Shown here: one piece after another, positions 52,642 through 61,091 of the stretch
How the letters are laid out: every line of letters begins with the position of its first letter
How positions within the stretch are numbered: position 1 is the stretch's first letter
From: Rhizobiaceae bacterium
GTDB taxonomy: Bacteria; Pseudomonadota; Alphaproteobacteria; Rhizobiales; Rhizobiaceae
Assembly: GCA_023953835.1 (NCBI GenBank)
Contig: JAMLJB010000004.1
Span: 91,702 to 155,701 of the forward strand
Direction of reading: 5' to 3'
Length of the DNA stretch: 64,000 nucleotides
The notes under the pieces: generated by a model
The model's database searches: none
The model's input: the letters and a program-made list of their open reading frames with translations, nothing else
What the model was told of the DNA's origin: nothing
Position numbers and translations under genes: made by a program

Positions 52642-52749
52642 AGGACAGGCTCCTCTTTAGGCAAATGAATTCAAAAATGTGTACGCCGGTGCAGTGCAAT
52701 CCCAGCAGGCCCCAGGGGAATGTTGGGGCGATGGCGCACGACCGAAAAT

Positions 52750-53172
52750 TCATATCTTTGTGGCCTTGCGTCGTTCGAGTAGCTTTTCTCCATCTGCTCG
52801 CAACTCACCTTTTGGCCCGACAAAACGATAAAGGGTTTGCCTGGCAATGCCGAGTTCTTCGCAGAGATCGGCTACTTTCGTCTCGGGCTTCCCCATCGCT
52901 GCTTGGGCGAGCCGCAGTTTGGCCGGCGTCATCTTAAATGGTGCTCCGCCGTTTCGGCCACGCGCGCGGGCTGCCGCCAACCCTGCTTTCGTCCGCTCGA
53001 TGATCAATGCCCGTTCGAACTCTGCGAGCGCGGCGAATATCCCGAACACGAGCCGCCCATTGGCGGTCGAGGTGTCGATCGACGCGCCTTCGCCAGCCAA
53101 CACTTTCAGTCCAATGTTCCGCTTCGTCAAATCGTCGACTAGATTGACGAGGTGGCGAAGGTCGCGACGCTA
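52750..53172 (-). pseudogene. serine recombinase (Tn3-type resolvase), 5'-truncated
   Basis: The remaining frame has DLRHLVNLVDDLTKR, NGRLVFGIFAALAEFERALI and the C-terminal helix-turn-helix VADLCEELGIARQTLYRFVG. The N-terminal part with the catalytic serine is gone; an in-frame TAG precedes RRDLRH. Expression from a TTG at 53130 would give an inactive DNA-binding fragment. Remnant of a Tn3-family element. Confidence 0.85.
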
Positions 53173-53195
53173 GAGCGCGAAGTGGCGAGGCAGGC

Positions 53196-54188
53196 ATGAT
53201 CACGCGACGTGCGGTGCTCACATACTTTGCGGGAGTGCCTCTTGTCACGATTTGGAAGGATGGAGCGATGGCAGCAGAGTGGACGGCGGAGAGCTTCGAG
53301 GCTCACATCAAAACTGTTTTTGATGAAATAGAGGCCAAAGCGAACACCGCAAGTTCGACAGCCCAAATCGGTCCGTTGCGAGAGCGGTTGAACAGAGAAT
53401 GGCTTGGTGCGAAGCCCGGCGCTTTTCTGCCACCCGAGGTTTTCAATCAGCTCAGAACGCGGCTCGGAGCGGTCGAGGACGTTCTAACCAACCGCTTTGT
53501 CGAATTGAGAGATGCCGGTGGCGCCCCCCAGGCAGATGAGCGGATCGTTATTGAGCGCGATGGCCCGACGGTCGCGACATTCTTTTACGCACGGCACTAT
53601 TCGAACGAGCAAAAGCCATGGGATGTCACGATAGCCCAACAGGCAATCCGATCGACAGAGCAGCGGCTTAGGATAGAATTTCCACGGATCCTGCGCGATC
53701 TCTACATTCTCCAGAATGGAGGGCATACCGATTTCTATCTGTCCAGCAACGAGAAAGACCCACCCTATGAATTCGGTGGCTCGTCGGACGCGGATACCGA
53801 CGAAGCTTATAATATCTGGCTGTCAGCGCTTCCAGGTATGGATATCACGCCGCTCGGACGCCTGCAAACTCTTGGCAGTTTCTCTGATGGCATAGACTTC
53901 GGTGACGCGGATGACGCTTGGCGCAGCTATATTCCCGGCATCGATCATCTCATACCGATCAGCAGTCATGGTTCGGACATCTGGCTCTGCCTCGACTATC
54001 GCGAGGGCCGCACGGTGCCCAAAATCGTGCTGTTCGATGACACCAAAGGTGAACGCTCTGGCAAGAACATGTTTGTTTATGAATCTCCTGATTTCGCGAC
54101 CTTCTTCGCAGGGCTCAGACGCCACGCGATTACGGTCGAAAACGGAGTGAGAATGCGTGGCTTACGCGCGCTCGCAGGAGGCAACTGA
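53196..54188 (+). CDS. SUKH (SMI1/KNR4) domain protein
   Basis: A 330-residue protein. The C-terminal half matches the SUKH fold: RIEFPRILRDLYILQNGGHTDF, PISSHGSDIWLCLDYREG and DFATFFAGLRRH. SUKH proteins are commonly immunity proteins against polymorphic toxins. The N terminus MITRRAVLTYFAG resembles a Tat-type signal; alternatively the protein starts at ATG 53268 behind GGATGGAG, which would remove it. It lies between resolvase and transposase remnants as apparent cargo. No toxin gene is adjacent. Confidence 0.75.
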   Translation: MITRRAVLTYFAGVPLVTIWKDGAMAAEWTAESFEAHIKTVFDEIEAKANTASSTAQIGPLRERLNREWLGAKPGAFLPPEVFNQLRTRLGAVEDVLTNRFVELRDAGGAPQADERIVIERDGPTVATFFYARHYSNEQKPWDVTIAQQAIRSTEQRLRIEFPRILRDLYILQNGGHTDFYLSSNEKDPPYEFGGSSDADTDEAYNIWLSALPGMDITPLGRLQTLGSFSDGIDFGDADDAWRSYIPGIDHLIPISSHGSDIWLCLDYREGRTVPKIVLFDDTKGERSGKNMFVYESPDFATFFAGLRRHAITVENGVRMRGLRALAGGN

Positions 54189-54392
54189 AGGGCATCCCTT
54201 CGAGATTTGGTGTATCGGATGCGCTCCGCGAAGCCACAGGGCAGCTGAATGAGCGCTACACGACGGTGCCACATAGCGCTGATAATTAGTGCCAAATAGC
54301 GATCAAGGTCACAGGCAACGCCAAAGCCTGTAGATTGTCACATAACCCGTCGTGCAAAGTAAGCTCCGTTAACAGTTATCTCCGGTCTTTTT
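54189..54392. other. intergenic remnant of the Tn3-like element
   Basis: About 200 bases without a gene. GATAATTA and nearby repeats could be part of an old res site, but no ordered site can be defined. Confidence 0.25.
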
Positions 54393-54410
54393 GTGACAGA
54401 CGGAGAACCA

Positions 54411-54662
54411 ATGCCCCGCCGCATGATTTTGACGGATGCCGATCGGCAGAATTTTCTTGCCCTGCCCACCGATGACGACACCCTGATCCGGTACTGGAGC
54501 CTTGATGAGGATGATCGTCGCCTACTCGAAACGCGGCGGCGCAACGACACCCGGCTTGGACTGGCGCTCCAGCTTTGCGCGCTTCGTTATGCGGCAGCGA
54601 AGAAGCACCGCCTGCGGCTAATCTACAAGGGTGATGATTTCAGCCTTACCGATCTCGCCTGA
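54411..54662 (+). pseudogene. Tn3-family transposase, N-terminal fragment
   Basis: MPRRMILTDADRQNFLALP and LIRYWSLDEDDRRLLETRR are the DUF4158 start of Tn3-type TnpA. The frame ends after 83 residues, compared with about 990 in intact enzymes. GGAG precedes the ATG. With the resolvase fragment this marks a largely deleted Tn3-family transposon. Confidence 0.85.
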
Positions 54663-54735
54663 GCGCTCCCGATCCGGCTGGCGGCCGTCAGCAGCCGCCC
54701 CCGCCCTCCCTCAACCGTCGAGTAAAAGTCAGGCC

Positions 54736-54784
54736 GGCCCGCAGTGACGGGCCGTCGTGGGAGAGAGAGGCTCTCCTCCGGCCC
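54736..54784 (+). promoter_or_regulatory. structured 5' leader, class A, copy 2
   Basis: Hairpin 1: GGCCCG-CAGTGA-CGGGCC (54736-54753). Hairpin 2: GGAGAG-AGAGG-CTCTCC (54760-54776). GGCCC recurs at 54780-54784. The ardC ATG follows at 54803 behind GAGGAG. Confidence 0.65.
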
Positions 54785-54802
54785 TCACCAGAGGAGCCGT
54801 CC

Positions 54803-55717
54803 ATGCCTTCGACTAAATCGACCAAGCCGCTCACCGACATCTATCAGCGCGTTACCGACGCGATCATCGCCCAGCTCGAGGCCGGCGTTCGACCATGGCA
54901 TCAGCCGTGGGGTGCAATCGGCACGTCGCACCGACCCCTTCGCCATAACGCCGTTCCCTACCGCGGCATCAACACCGTCTTGCTCTGGATGTCGAGCAAC
55001 GCCAATGGTTTCTCCTCGCCCTACTGGATGACCTATCGCCAGTCCCAGGAAATCGGAGGGCAGGTCCGCAAGGGTTCCAAGTCCACCCTTGTCGTTTACG
55101 CCGGAGCCATCGAACGTTCGGAGGAAGCCGACAACGGCGAAGAGGTCGAGCGCCGTATTCCCTTTCTTAAAGGGTATTCAGTCTTCAACTGCGACCAGAT
55201 CGACAATCTCCCCGAACGGTTCTACCCCGCCCCCATCGTACAGACGCCGGCGAAGGAACGCATCCCGCACGCCGACGAATTCTTCAAAAACACCGGCTCA
55301 ATCGTTAAGCACGGCGGAGACCGCGCCTATTACATGCCCTCCGGCGACTTCATCGCCATGCCGGTATTCGAGGCGTTCGAATCGGCATCTTCATATATTT
55401 CCGTCCTCGGGCATGAGCATGTTCACTGGACCATGCACGCCGATCGCCTCGCCCGCGATTTCGGCAGCAAGAAATGGGGCGATGACGCCTATGCCCTGGA
55501 AGAAGCCGTGGCAGAGACGGGCGCTGCAATGATTTGCGCGGATCTCGGCATCGAGGACCATCCGCGCGAAGACCACGCGGCCTATATCGCCAGTTGGATC
55601 AAGTGCCTGAAGAACGACAAGCGCGCCATTTTCAAGGCCGCTTCCCACGCTGAACAGGCCGTACGGTTCCTGCACGGCCTGCAGCCCGCCTCCGATCAGC
55701 GCCAGAACGCCGCCTAG
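54803..55717 (+). CDS. ardC: ArdC-like antirestriction protein (ssDNA-binding, zincin-like)
   Basis: A 304-residue protein. The N-terminal ArdC domain (ITDIYQRVTDAIIAQLEAG-like start, WHQPWG, RGINTVLLW, YWMTYRQSQEIGGQVRKGSKS) binds single-stranded DNA. The C-terminal zincin-like domain has GHEHVHW at about residue 203, an HExxH metal site, and a downstream EEAVAE. Such proteins protect incoming plasmid DNA from host restriction. It starts the rightmost accessory block behind a class A leader. Confidence 0.88.
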   Translation: MPSTKSTKPLTDIYQRVTDAIIAQLEAGVRPWHQPWGAIGTSHRPLRHNAVPYRGINTVLLWMSSNANGFSSPYWMTYRQSQEIGGQVRKGSKSTLVVYAGAIERSEEADNGEEVERRIPFLKGYSVFNCDQIDNLPERFYPAPIVQTPAKERIPHADEFFKNTGSIVKHGGDRAYYMPSGDFIAMPVFEAFESASSYISVLGHEHVHWTMHADRLARDFGSKKWGDDAYALEEAVAETGAAMICADLGIEDHPREDHAAYIASWIKCLKNDKRAIFKAASHAEQAVRFLHGLQPASDQRQNAA

Positions 55718-55768
55718 ATCATTCTCGCCCGCTCATCACACCGAAAACTCAAATGAGGAGCGCCTGCC

Positions 55769-56182
55769 ATGGCCAATTACTACACGCATTTCTCCGTCAC
55801 GCTCGACGTCAAAACGCCCGAGAATGCCCTCGCGGCCATCCAGCTTCATACCTATTCGCTGCAGAAGGAGACCAACGAGCCTTACGCCGATCGTTTTCGT
55901 CTCGAACCCTTCTGCGACAACACTTCGACCCTGTGGATCTACGATGAGGAGTCCGGCAGTGCCGACGCAGTGGTCGACTTCGTGCTGCTCTGCGCCGAAA
56001 TGTTCGATCTTAATGGCTTGTGGGGGTTCGAGACGGCCGAAACATGCTCGAAACCCCGGTTCGACGCCTTTGGCGGCACTGCCTATCTCATCGACCTGAC
56101 CAGACGTGAATGCGTCGATAGCATCAGCACCAACGCCTGGCTGGCCAATCATCTCCGTAACAATACCGGAGACCGGCCATGA
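55769..56182 (+). CDS. hypothetical plasmid accessory protein
   Basis: A 137-residue soluble protein with GAGGAG upstream of ATG. Motifs NYYTHFSVTLDVKTPE, TSTLWIYDEESG and DAVVDFVLLCAEMFDL suggest an alpha/beta fold. No family is recognised. Stop overlaps the next ATG. Confidence 0.7.
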   Translation: MANYYTHFSVTLDVKTPENALAAIQLHTYSLQKETNEPYADRFRLEPFCDNTSTLWIYDEESGSADAVVDFVLLCAEMFDLNGLWGFETAETCSKPRFDAFGGTAYLIDLTRRECVDSISTNAWLANHLRNNTGDRP

Positions 56183-56406
56183 CCGTCCATAAGGCGCACC
56201 GGAGCGCATTATCCGTGCCGAGGCCGAACGCCGCACGAAACGCTGTCACCTTCGGTCAACTCGAGCAGCTCGCCGGGATCGGCACATCCGAGGAAGAGCG
56301 CTACGCGTTCTGGAAAACGTTTGTTCCCTACGGCGCCAATGCCCTCGATGCCGCCCGCGACGAACTCTATCGCCGTATCGCGGCCCGTCTTCCCGCTAAA
56401 CCATAA
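56179..56406 (+). CDS. small hypothetical protein
   Basis: A 75-residue basic protein coupled to the previous gene by ATGA. Central part VTFGQLEQLAGIGTSEEERYAFW may be a small helical domain. No family is recognised. Confidence 0.6.
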   Translation: MTVHKAHRSALSVPRPNAARNAVTFGQLEQLAGIGTSEEERYAFWKTFVPYGANALDAARDELYRRIAARLPAKP

Positions 56407-56418
56407 GGAGACTTCAAC

Positions 56419-56655
56419 ATGACTCACAAGGTCGCTCTGCGCGAGAATGCGCGCCGTCGTTCAATGCTCGAAACGAAGATGCGCTACGACATCATGCTTA
56501 ACGGCGTCCGCTTCGGCGAGCTCTGCTACAATATGCGCGGCTACATCGGATATCTGCCCCTGCCCGACGGGCGCAAGCTCGACATAGGCGAACGCCCGCT
56601 TGCGGCGTTCCGGCGCGAGATCGCACGCATCAATCGCGAGGCGCGCGGCACCTAG
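56419..56655 (+). CDS. small hypothetical protein
   Basis: A 78-residue protein with AAGGAGA upstream. Sequence MRYDIMLNGVRFGELCYNMRG followed by YLPLPDGRKLDIGER suggests a small beta-rich fold. Follows the previous gene by 12 bases. Confidence 0.65.
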   Translation: MTHKVALRENARRRSMLETKMRYDIMLNGVRFGELCYNMRGYIGYLPLPDGRKLDIGERPLAAFRREIARINREARGT

Positions 56656-56682
56656 CCAGCTTTCACGAAAATCACCCCCACC

Positions 56683-56722
56683 AGCCCGGCCAATCGAGCC
56701 GGGCTTTCTGTTTCAGGAGACC
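56683..56722 (+). promoter_or_regulatory. hairpin leader, class B, copy 1
   Basis: GCCCGGC-CAATCGA-GCCGGGC (56684-56704) followed by TTTCTGTTTCAGGAGA. The tail acts both as the U-rich part of an intrinsic terminator and as the ribosome site of the next gene. Confidence 0.6.
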
Positions 56723-56726
56723 AGAA

Positions 56727-57167
56727 ATGCCATACGTTACCGAATCCCGCCCCGCAGAGCTGTTCATGGAACACAAGGGCGTCGAGATCTATCACGTCTA
56801 CAGGAACGACGACCTCCACGAGGGTCCACGCACCTATTGGTTCGCGGTCCATGATGACGGCCAGGACGACAATGCGCACGGCACCGACGGCGTCTTCGAT
56901 GTCCGTTGTCTCCCTGATCCCGGTAATTCGCCCCCACTCGCTGATCAGCCTCCCTTCATTGGCGCCGACCAGGGAAAGGAACTCGGTTTCGCCTCCTACC
57001 ACGAATGGAAGGGCAGCGCCGAGTACAAGCGGCGGCGGCAGCTCTGGCGCGACTGGCACGAAACCATCGAACCCCAGGCCATCAAGAGCACGATCCGCCA
57101 CGCGATCGAGATCGGCATCATTACGACGCATGGCGTCCAGGCCGATACTGAAAATGAGGACGCTTGA
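56727..57167 (+). CDS. hypothetical plasmid accessory protein
   Basis: A 146-residue protein. FMEHKGVEIYHVYRNDD, TYWFAVHDDGQDDNA and ELGFASYHEWKGSAEYKRR are visible; rich in aromatic and acidic residues. No family is recognised. Preceded by a class B hairpin leader. Confidence 0.65.
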   Translation: MPYVTESRPAELFMEHKGVEIYHVYRNDDLHEGPRTYWFAVHDDGQDDNAHGTDGVFDVRCLPDPGNSPPLADQPPFIGADQGKELGFASYHEWKGSAEYKRRRQLWRDWHETIEPQAIKSTIRHAIEIGIITTHGVQADTENEDA

Positions 57168-57170
57168 CCG

Positions 57171-57428
57171 ATGGCCCGGCGAACCCCTCCCGAATTTCAG
57201 GTCGGCGATCGCATCGCATACGCTGTCGCCTTCATTCGATCAACCGGCCAGCAAGCCGGTCCCGCGCCGTTCATGCGCGCCACCGTTACGGAGATCGGCA
57301 CGCCGGTCTCCAAATCCGCCGGCTCCCACATCAGCTTCACAACCGACGGTGGCCAGGAAAGCGGCGGTCTGGCCTGCAACTTCACCCTGGTGTCGCGCAT
57401 CGCCATCGATGCCGCCCTGAACCCATGA
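57171..57428 (+). CDS. small hypothetical protein
   Basis: An 85-residue, probably beta-rich protein (FQVGDRIAYAVAFIRSTGQ, ATVTEIGTPVS). It starts 3 bases after the previous stop. No family is recognised. Confidence 0.6.
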   Translation: MARRTPPEFQVGDRIAYAVAFIRSTGQQAGPAPFMRATVTEIGTPVSKSAGSHISFTTDGGQESGGLACNFTLVSRIAIDAALNP

Positions 57429-57448
57429 GCAATAGAGAGGACTACGTC

Positions 57449-58003
57449 ATGGACTCTGCATTTATCCGATTTGGCCACGGCTACGAACAGAGCGACCGCG
57501 GCCGATGTGAAGCCTTCGACGGCTTCGATATCATCGCCGCGCCTCTCGGTGAATTCGACAACGCCTCGCGTGACAGCCGCGTGTTCAAGCGCGGTTCCGG
57601 CAACGCCGTCACTTATGCCAGCCATGCGATCAAACTCGCGCGGATGTCCGGCGTCCATTCCCGCGGATACCTCTACATCCTGATGCACAATGGTTCCGGC
57701 AGAGAGGTTCTTAGCATTCCGTCCTTCTATGACGGCGGCGATCTCGAAGCCACCATAATCGGCCTGCCCGAACGCGTCCAATACGCCTTGCTCTACACTA
57801 TCTGGAAAACAGCCCGTAACGCCCGTTACGAGGCCCAGGAACAAACGGCACAACAATGGGCCACAGCCTACAAAGAGAAACGAATCCGCCGGCGGCGCGC
57901 GACCAGGACACGCGGCCCTCGCGTCGAGATCATCCCCGATTGGGAGATCGACCTGAAGACCAGGGCGGCGGCTCGCGCCCAGACCAAGGAGGCCTCGTCA
58001 TGA
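57449..58003 (+). CDS. hypothetical plasmid accessory protein
   Basis: A 184-residue protein; ATG 57449 follows GAGAGG at 8 bases, while an in-frame ATG at 57425 overlaps the previous gene. It has AIKLARMSGVHSRGYLYILMHN, GSGREVLSIPSFYDGGDLEA and a strongly basic C terminus (KEKRIRRRRATRTRG), suggesting nucleic-acid contact. Stop overlaps the next start. Confidence 0.65.
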   Translation: MDSAFIRFGHGYEQSDRGRCEAFDGFDIIAAPLGEFDNASRDSRVFKRGSGNAVTYASHAIKLARMSGVHSRGYLYILMHNGSGREVLSIPSFYDGGDLEATIIGLPERVQYALLYTIWKTARNARYEAQEQTAQQWATAYKEKRIRRRRATRTRGPRVEIIPDWEIDLKTRAAARAQTKEASS

Positions 58004-58335
58004 AAGTCTATAACGTCAAGCGTCGCTTCTATGCCTTGAAAGAGGATGCCGAGTCATACCGCAAGGAACTCGGCTTGAAACCGAGCGCGACAATCCCTCT
58101 CAGCATCGACAATCGCGAAGAGCTGGCGGCATTCCTGACCGGCCTGTGCGATCCAGCGCTGGCTGACACGCCAGACATCAAAAAGGTGCTGCCGGCCAAG
58201 GTGGTCGACGACGCTTATGTCGAACCAACCTTCGATGTCCCGAGCTTCGTCCCGCTGTTCCTGATCAAGGACGAAAAACAGCGCGCGGCCGCGCTTGAAC
58301 GGCTGCTCGCAAACAAGGCGAAGGGAGCCCAATGA
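58000..58335 (+). CDS. hypothetical plasmid accessory protein
   Basis: A 111-residue protein with AAGGAGG upstream. MKVYNVKRRFYALKEDAESY and FDVPSFVPLFLIKDEKQRAA stand out. Coupled to both neighbours by short overlaps. No family is recognised. Confidence 0.65.
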   Translation: MKVYNVKRRFYALKEDAESYRKELGLKPSATIPLSIDNREELAAFLTGLCDPALADTPDIKKVLPAKVVDDAYVEPTFDVPSFVPLFLIKDEKQRAAALERLLANKAKGAQ

Positions 58336-58562
58336 TGCCAAATTATCTCATCACATGGGAGATCGGTCCCGAACAGTTCGCCGATCCGGTCGAAGCCGCC
58401 CGCTGGGCCTGGGAGCAGATGCGTGCTCCCGGCTCGATCGCCAACGTATTCCAGATCACCGACGAAAGCGGCGTCGTGCACCAGGTCGATCTGCAGGAGA
58501 TCGACGAGATTCCCGTCGGCTCGATCGCAAGCGCGCCGACCGACGAAGTCGATGCCCGCTAG
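58332..58562 (+). CDS. small hypothetical protein
   Basis: A 76-residue protein; MMPNYLITWEIGPEQFADP, then ARWAWEQMRAPGSIANVFQI and VVHQVDLQEID. The shape resembles small plasmid accessory proteins with a WxW..ANVFxV pattern. Overlaps the previous gene. Confidence 0.65.
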   Translation: MMPNYLITWEIGPEQFADPVEAARWAWEQMRAPGSIANVFQITDESGVVHQVDLQEIDEIPVGSIASAPTDEVDAR

Positions 58563-58571
58563 GAGACTCTC

Positions 58572-59573
58572 ATGCTGCTCACAGCTTCTCAACGCGTTCG
58601 GCTGCACCGTGCGCTCGCGGGACGGCTCCTTGCCGTCTCCTACGGCTCCGGCGTCGACTCCACCGCCATGCTGATCGCACTTCGTCTCGCCGGCATCCGA
58701 CCACATCTGATTTCCTTCGCCGACCTCGCAGCCGAGAAACCCGAGACCATGATCCATCTCGACCGCATGAAGGCAGTCCTGGCCGAATGGGGTTGGCCAC
58801 CTGTCACCATCTGCCGGAAGGTGCCTCTGCCCTCGACAGCTTATGACGATCTCTATGGCAACTGCATAGCCAACGAAACCCTGCCGTCGCTGGCCTTCGG
58901 CCTAAAATCCTGCTCGATCAAATGGAAGCAAAAACCACAGGATCAGGTCATCAAGGGTGCGAAGTCGGGTCCCAATGCCTGCCAGCCGCATCCGATCTGG
59001 CTCGAAGCACGTCAGCGCGGCCAACGCATCGTCAAGCTGATCGGCTATGATTGCGGCCGCGCCGATATGCGCCGGTCGCGGACCTTGCCAAATGCCGACA
59101 ACGACTTCGACTATGTCTATCCGCTTCAACTGCTCGGCTGGACACGCGCCGATTGCGTGCGCATCATCTCGCATGTGCTTGGCCCCGACATGGTGCCAAT
59201 CAAATCTGCCTGCTTCTTCTGCCCGGCATCGAAGATCTGGGAGCTCTACTGGCTCGCCGGCCATCACCCCGATCTCCTTGAGCGGGCATTGCACCTCGAG
59301 CGCAATGCCTTGACCGGCCGGCATAGCCGCTTCAGCGCAGTCGAATTCGGCGCTAGCTGGGATGAACTGGTCCACACCGCCGACCGTTTCCCCAGCAGCT
59401 CGACCACGATCGGCCTCGGCCGGCATTTCGCGTGGAACCAATGGGCACGCGTCAACGACGTTGTCGATGATGAGTTCCGCGTAAGGCGCGGTCATGCCGA
59501 TCGGCAGCGATTCATCGCCTTGTCCGATCAACTCAGGCAAGAGGACAATGCCCTCGACGGCCGCGCCGCCTGA
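58572..59573 (+). CDS. PAPS-reductase/alpha-hydrolase superfamily protein
   Basis: A 333-residue protein. LAVSYGSGVDSTAMLIAL near residue 20 is the PP-loop pyrophosphatase motif of the adenine nucleotide alpha-hydrolase superfamily. SCSIKWKQKPQ and SACFFCPASKIWELYW supply conserved cysteines seen in phage and plasmid PAPS-reductase-like proteins. True sulfate reduction is unlikely without partner genes; nucleotide or DNA modification is a possibility. TAGGAG precedes ATG. Confidence 0.75.
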   Translation: MLLTASQRVRLHRALAGRLLAVSYGSGVDSTAMLIALRLAGIRPHLISFADLAAEKPETMIHLDRMKAVLAEWGWPPVTICRKVPLPSTAYDDLYGNCIANETLPSLAFGLKSCSIKWKQKPQDQVIKGAKSGPNACQPHPIWLEARQRGQRIVKLIGYDCGRADMRRSRTLPNADNDFDYVYPLQLLGWTRADCVRIISHVLGPDMVPIKSACFFCPASKIWELYWLAGHHPDLLERALHLERNALTGRHSRFSAVEFGASWDELVHTADRFPSSSTTIGLGRHFAWNQWARVNDVVDDEFRVRRGHADRQRFIALSDQLRQEDNALDGRAA

Positions 59574-59602
59574 CCGTCCGGACGTCCACTTACATTATCC
59601 AT

Positions 59603-59670
59603 AAAATCCCGAATTTCGCGGTGTCCGGTCAGCAGATCGACCGACTACCATTGCCGATTTTCGGGATTTT
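59603..59670. promoter_or_regulatory. inverted repeat upstream of the Phd-like gene
   Basis: AAAATCCCGAA at 59603-59613 and TTCGGGATTTT at 59660-59670 are perfect reverse complements 46 bases apart. They may be operator half-sites for the TA module. The sequence TTCGGGATTTT also occurs inside the dispersed palindromes near 2221 and 8335. Confidence 0.5.
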
Positions 59671-59715
59671 CCCTAATTTAATGGAGATAACATCACCCAG
59701 CAGGATCTATCCACC

Positions 59716-59970
59716 ATGCGCTCCTTCACCCTCACCGAACTCGCAAACAAATGCGGTGAAGTCGTCGCGGCAGCCTACACCGGCCCTGTCGACATCACCC
59801 GTCACGGCAAAAGGAGATTTGTCATCATGACTGCCGAACAATATGACGAGCTGCGCCCTCACGACGATCCGCGCCGCGTATACCTCGCAGGTGAAACTCC
59901 ACCCGATATCGCCGACCTATTCGCCGAACAATTCGACGCGCTCGGCCGTGGAGAGGGATATGACGACTAG
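59716..59970 (+). CDS. Phd/YefM-type antitoxin
   Basis: An 84-residue protein with the Phd/YefM N-terminal fold: FTLTELANKCGEVVAAAYTGPVDITRHGKRRFVIM, then TAEQYDEL. The tail is acidic and would bind the toxin. The start ATG has no strong ribosome site. Its stop lies inside the next gene. Confidence 0.8.
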   Translation: MRSFTLTELANKCGEVVAAAYTGPVDITRHGKRRFVIMTAEQYDELRPHDDPRRVYLAGETPPDIADLFAEQFDALGRGEGYDD

Positions 59971-60412
59971 TTCGCCGCACGACCTACTGAAAAAGGGCAC
60001 CCTTCTCCACTACGACTATGTCTGGGGCCACGAACGCAACAAGGCTGTCGCAGAAAATCGGCCTCTAACCTCCGTCAACGCAAAAAAGCCGCGCACCGCT
60101 TGCGTCATGGCGGTACGCCACAGGGGCGGCTATACGCACATCGCGCTCCTGTCGGTTTCATCTCAACCGCCGCACCCCGAACAGCGCGCCATCGAGATCC
60201 CCGAGACCGAAATCAGACGCGCCGGCCTATCCCCATCCAGGCCCGCCTGGATCACCGTCAGTGAGTACAATTACGACATCGTCGAGTTGTCCTATGTCTT
60301 CAATCCCAACCAGACCCCTCGCGGGCGCTTCAGCCTTCATTTCCTCGAACGCGTCGTCAAGGCCGCCGGCCCTCATCTGTTCCGGCCTGGTGCTCGGATC
60401 AATCGGCGGTAA
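59960..60412 (+). CDS. MazF/PemK-like toxin candidate
   Basis: A 150-residue protein starting at ATG 59960, overlapping the antitoxin gene by 11 bases, with GAGAGG upstream. LKKGTLLHYDYVW, KPRTACVMAVRH, HIALLSVSSQPP and IEIPETEIRRAGL follow the order of MazF/PemK strands, but identity is low and the central KPR replaces the usual RPVVV. Overlap with a Phd antitoxin supports a toxin role. Pairing of Phd with MazF-like toxins is less common than with Doc. Confidence 0.6.
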   Translation: MTTSSPHDLLKKGTLLHYDYVWGHERNKAVAENRPLTSVNAKKPRTACVMAVRHRGGYTHIALLSVSSQPPHPEQRAIEIPETEIRRAGLSPSRPAWITVSEYNYDIVELSYVFNPNQTPRGRFSLHFLERVVKAAGPHLFRPGARINRR

Positions 60413-60418
60413 CGACCA

Positions 60419-60634
60419 ATGCCGAAGCGATCCATCTATGCCCAGATCGACGAAGTGCGCGAACTGCTCGAGCAATATCGACGTGATCTTCAACGCGCCC
60501 GCGGCCGCGATGAAAGCGTTATCGCCGAACACAATCTCCGGCTCGAATCCGTGCTGAAAACGCTCGAATGGGTACGCGACAACCAGGATGAGCTCAAAGC
60601 CTACCTGACGCAACGGCGAACCACGACCACCTGA
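60419..60634 (+). CDS. small coiled-coil protein
   Basis: A 71-residue helical protein (YAQIDEVRELLEQYRRDLQRA, LESVLKTLEWVRDNQDELKAY) likely to form a coiled coil. It starts 6 bases after the toxin-like gene without a clear ribosome site. Function unknown. Confidence 0.55.
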   Translation: MPKRSIYAQIDEVRELLEQYRRDLQRARGRDESVIAEHNLRLESVLKTLEWVRDNQDELKAYLTQRRTTTT

Positions 60635-60714
60635 TCCTGCCGCCGGTCGATCGGCAACGGGATCGATCTTCACCACGGCATTCAACTGTCCATCCGAGAA
60701 CCAGGAGGATTGCG

Positions 60715-61050
60715 ATGAACGCAGCCTTATGGACCTATTCCTTGCGCTGGAGCCTTCCACACCTGTCTCCGCCCGGTCCCCGCGAACTTGCACGGGCAGA
60801 CGTCCCCGCCGGCAGGCCTTGTCCCGACTCCGTCATGGCCCTTTGGAAACCAGGCGCCGGATATGCCATCTGCATCGACTTTCCACCTCCCGCGCCCATC
60901 AAGCGCTGGAGCGACGAGCGCAAGGCAGCAGCGCGCCGGCGCAATCTCGAGCGGCGCGTCAGGCGGCTTGCGCCCCTTTTCGCGGACGAGTTCATCGCCC
61001 GCGAGATCGCCGCGCGCCCCGCCTACTTCCAGGGCAAATCCCCTATCTGA
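60715..61050 (+). CDS. hypothetical plasmid accessory protein
   Basis: A 111-residue protein with AGGAGG 5 bases before ATG. VMALWKPGAGYAICIDFPPPA is followed by a very basic helix (DERKAAARRRNLERRVRRLA). No family is recognised. Precedes the class A leader of the parB-like gene. Confidence 0.6.
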   Translation: MNAALWTYSLRWSLPHLSPPGPRELARADVPAGRPCPDSVMALWKPGAGYAICIDFPPPAPIKRWSDERKAAARRRNLERRVRRLAPLFADEFIAREIAARPAYFQGKSPI

Positions 61051-61091
61051 TGCGCCGCACCAGGCTCCAGCGGAGAAAGTGAGAGGCACGC

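Noticed and set aside
54230..54392. Complete res site of the Tn3 remnant
   Set aside because: GATAATTA and some short repeats are suggestive, but three ordered subsites cannot be found.
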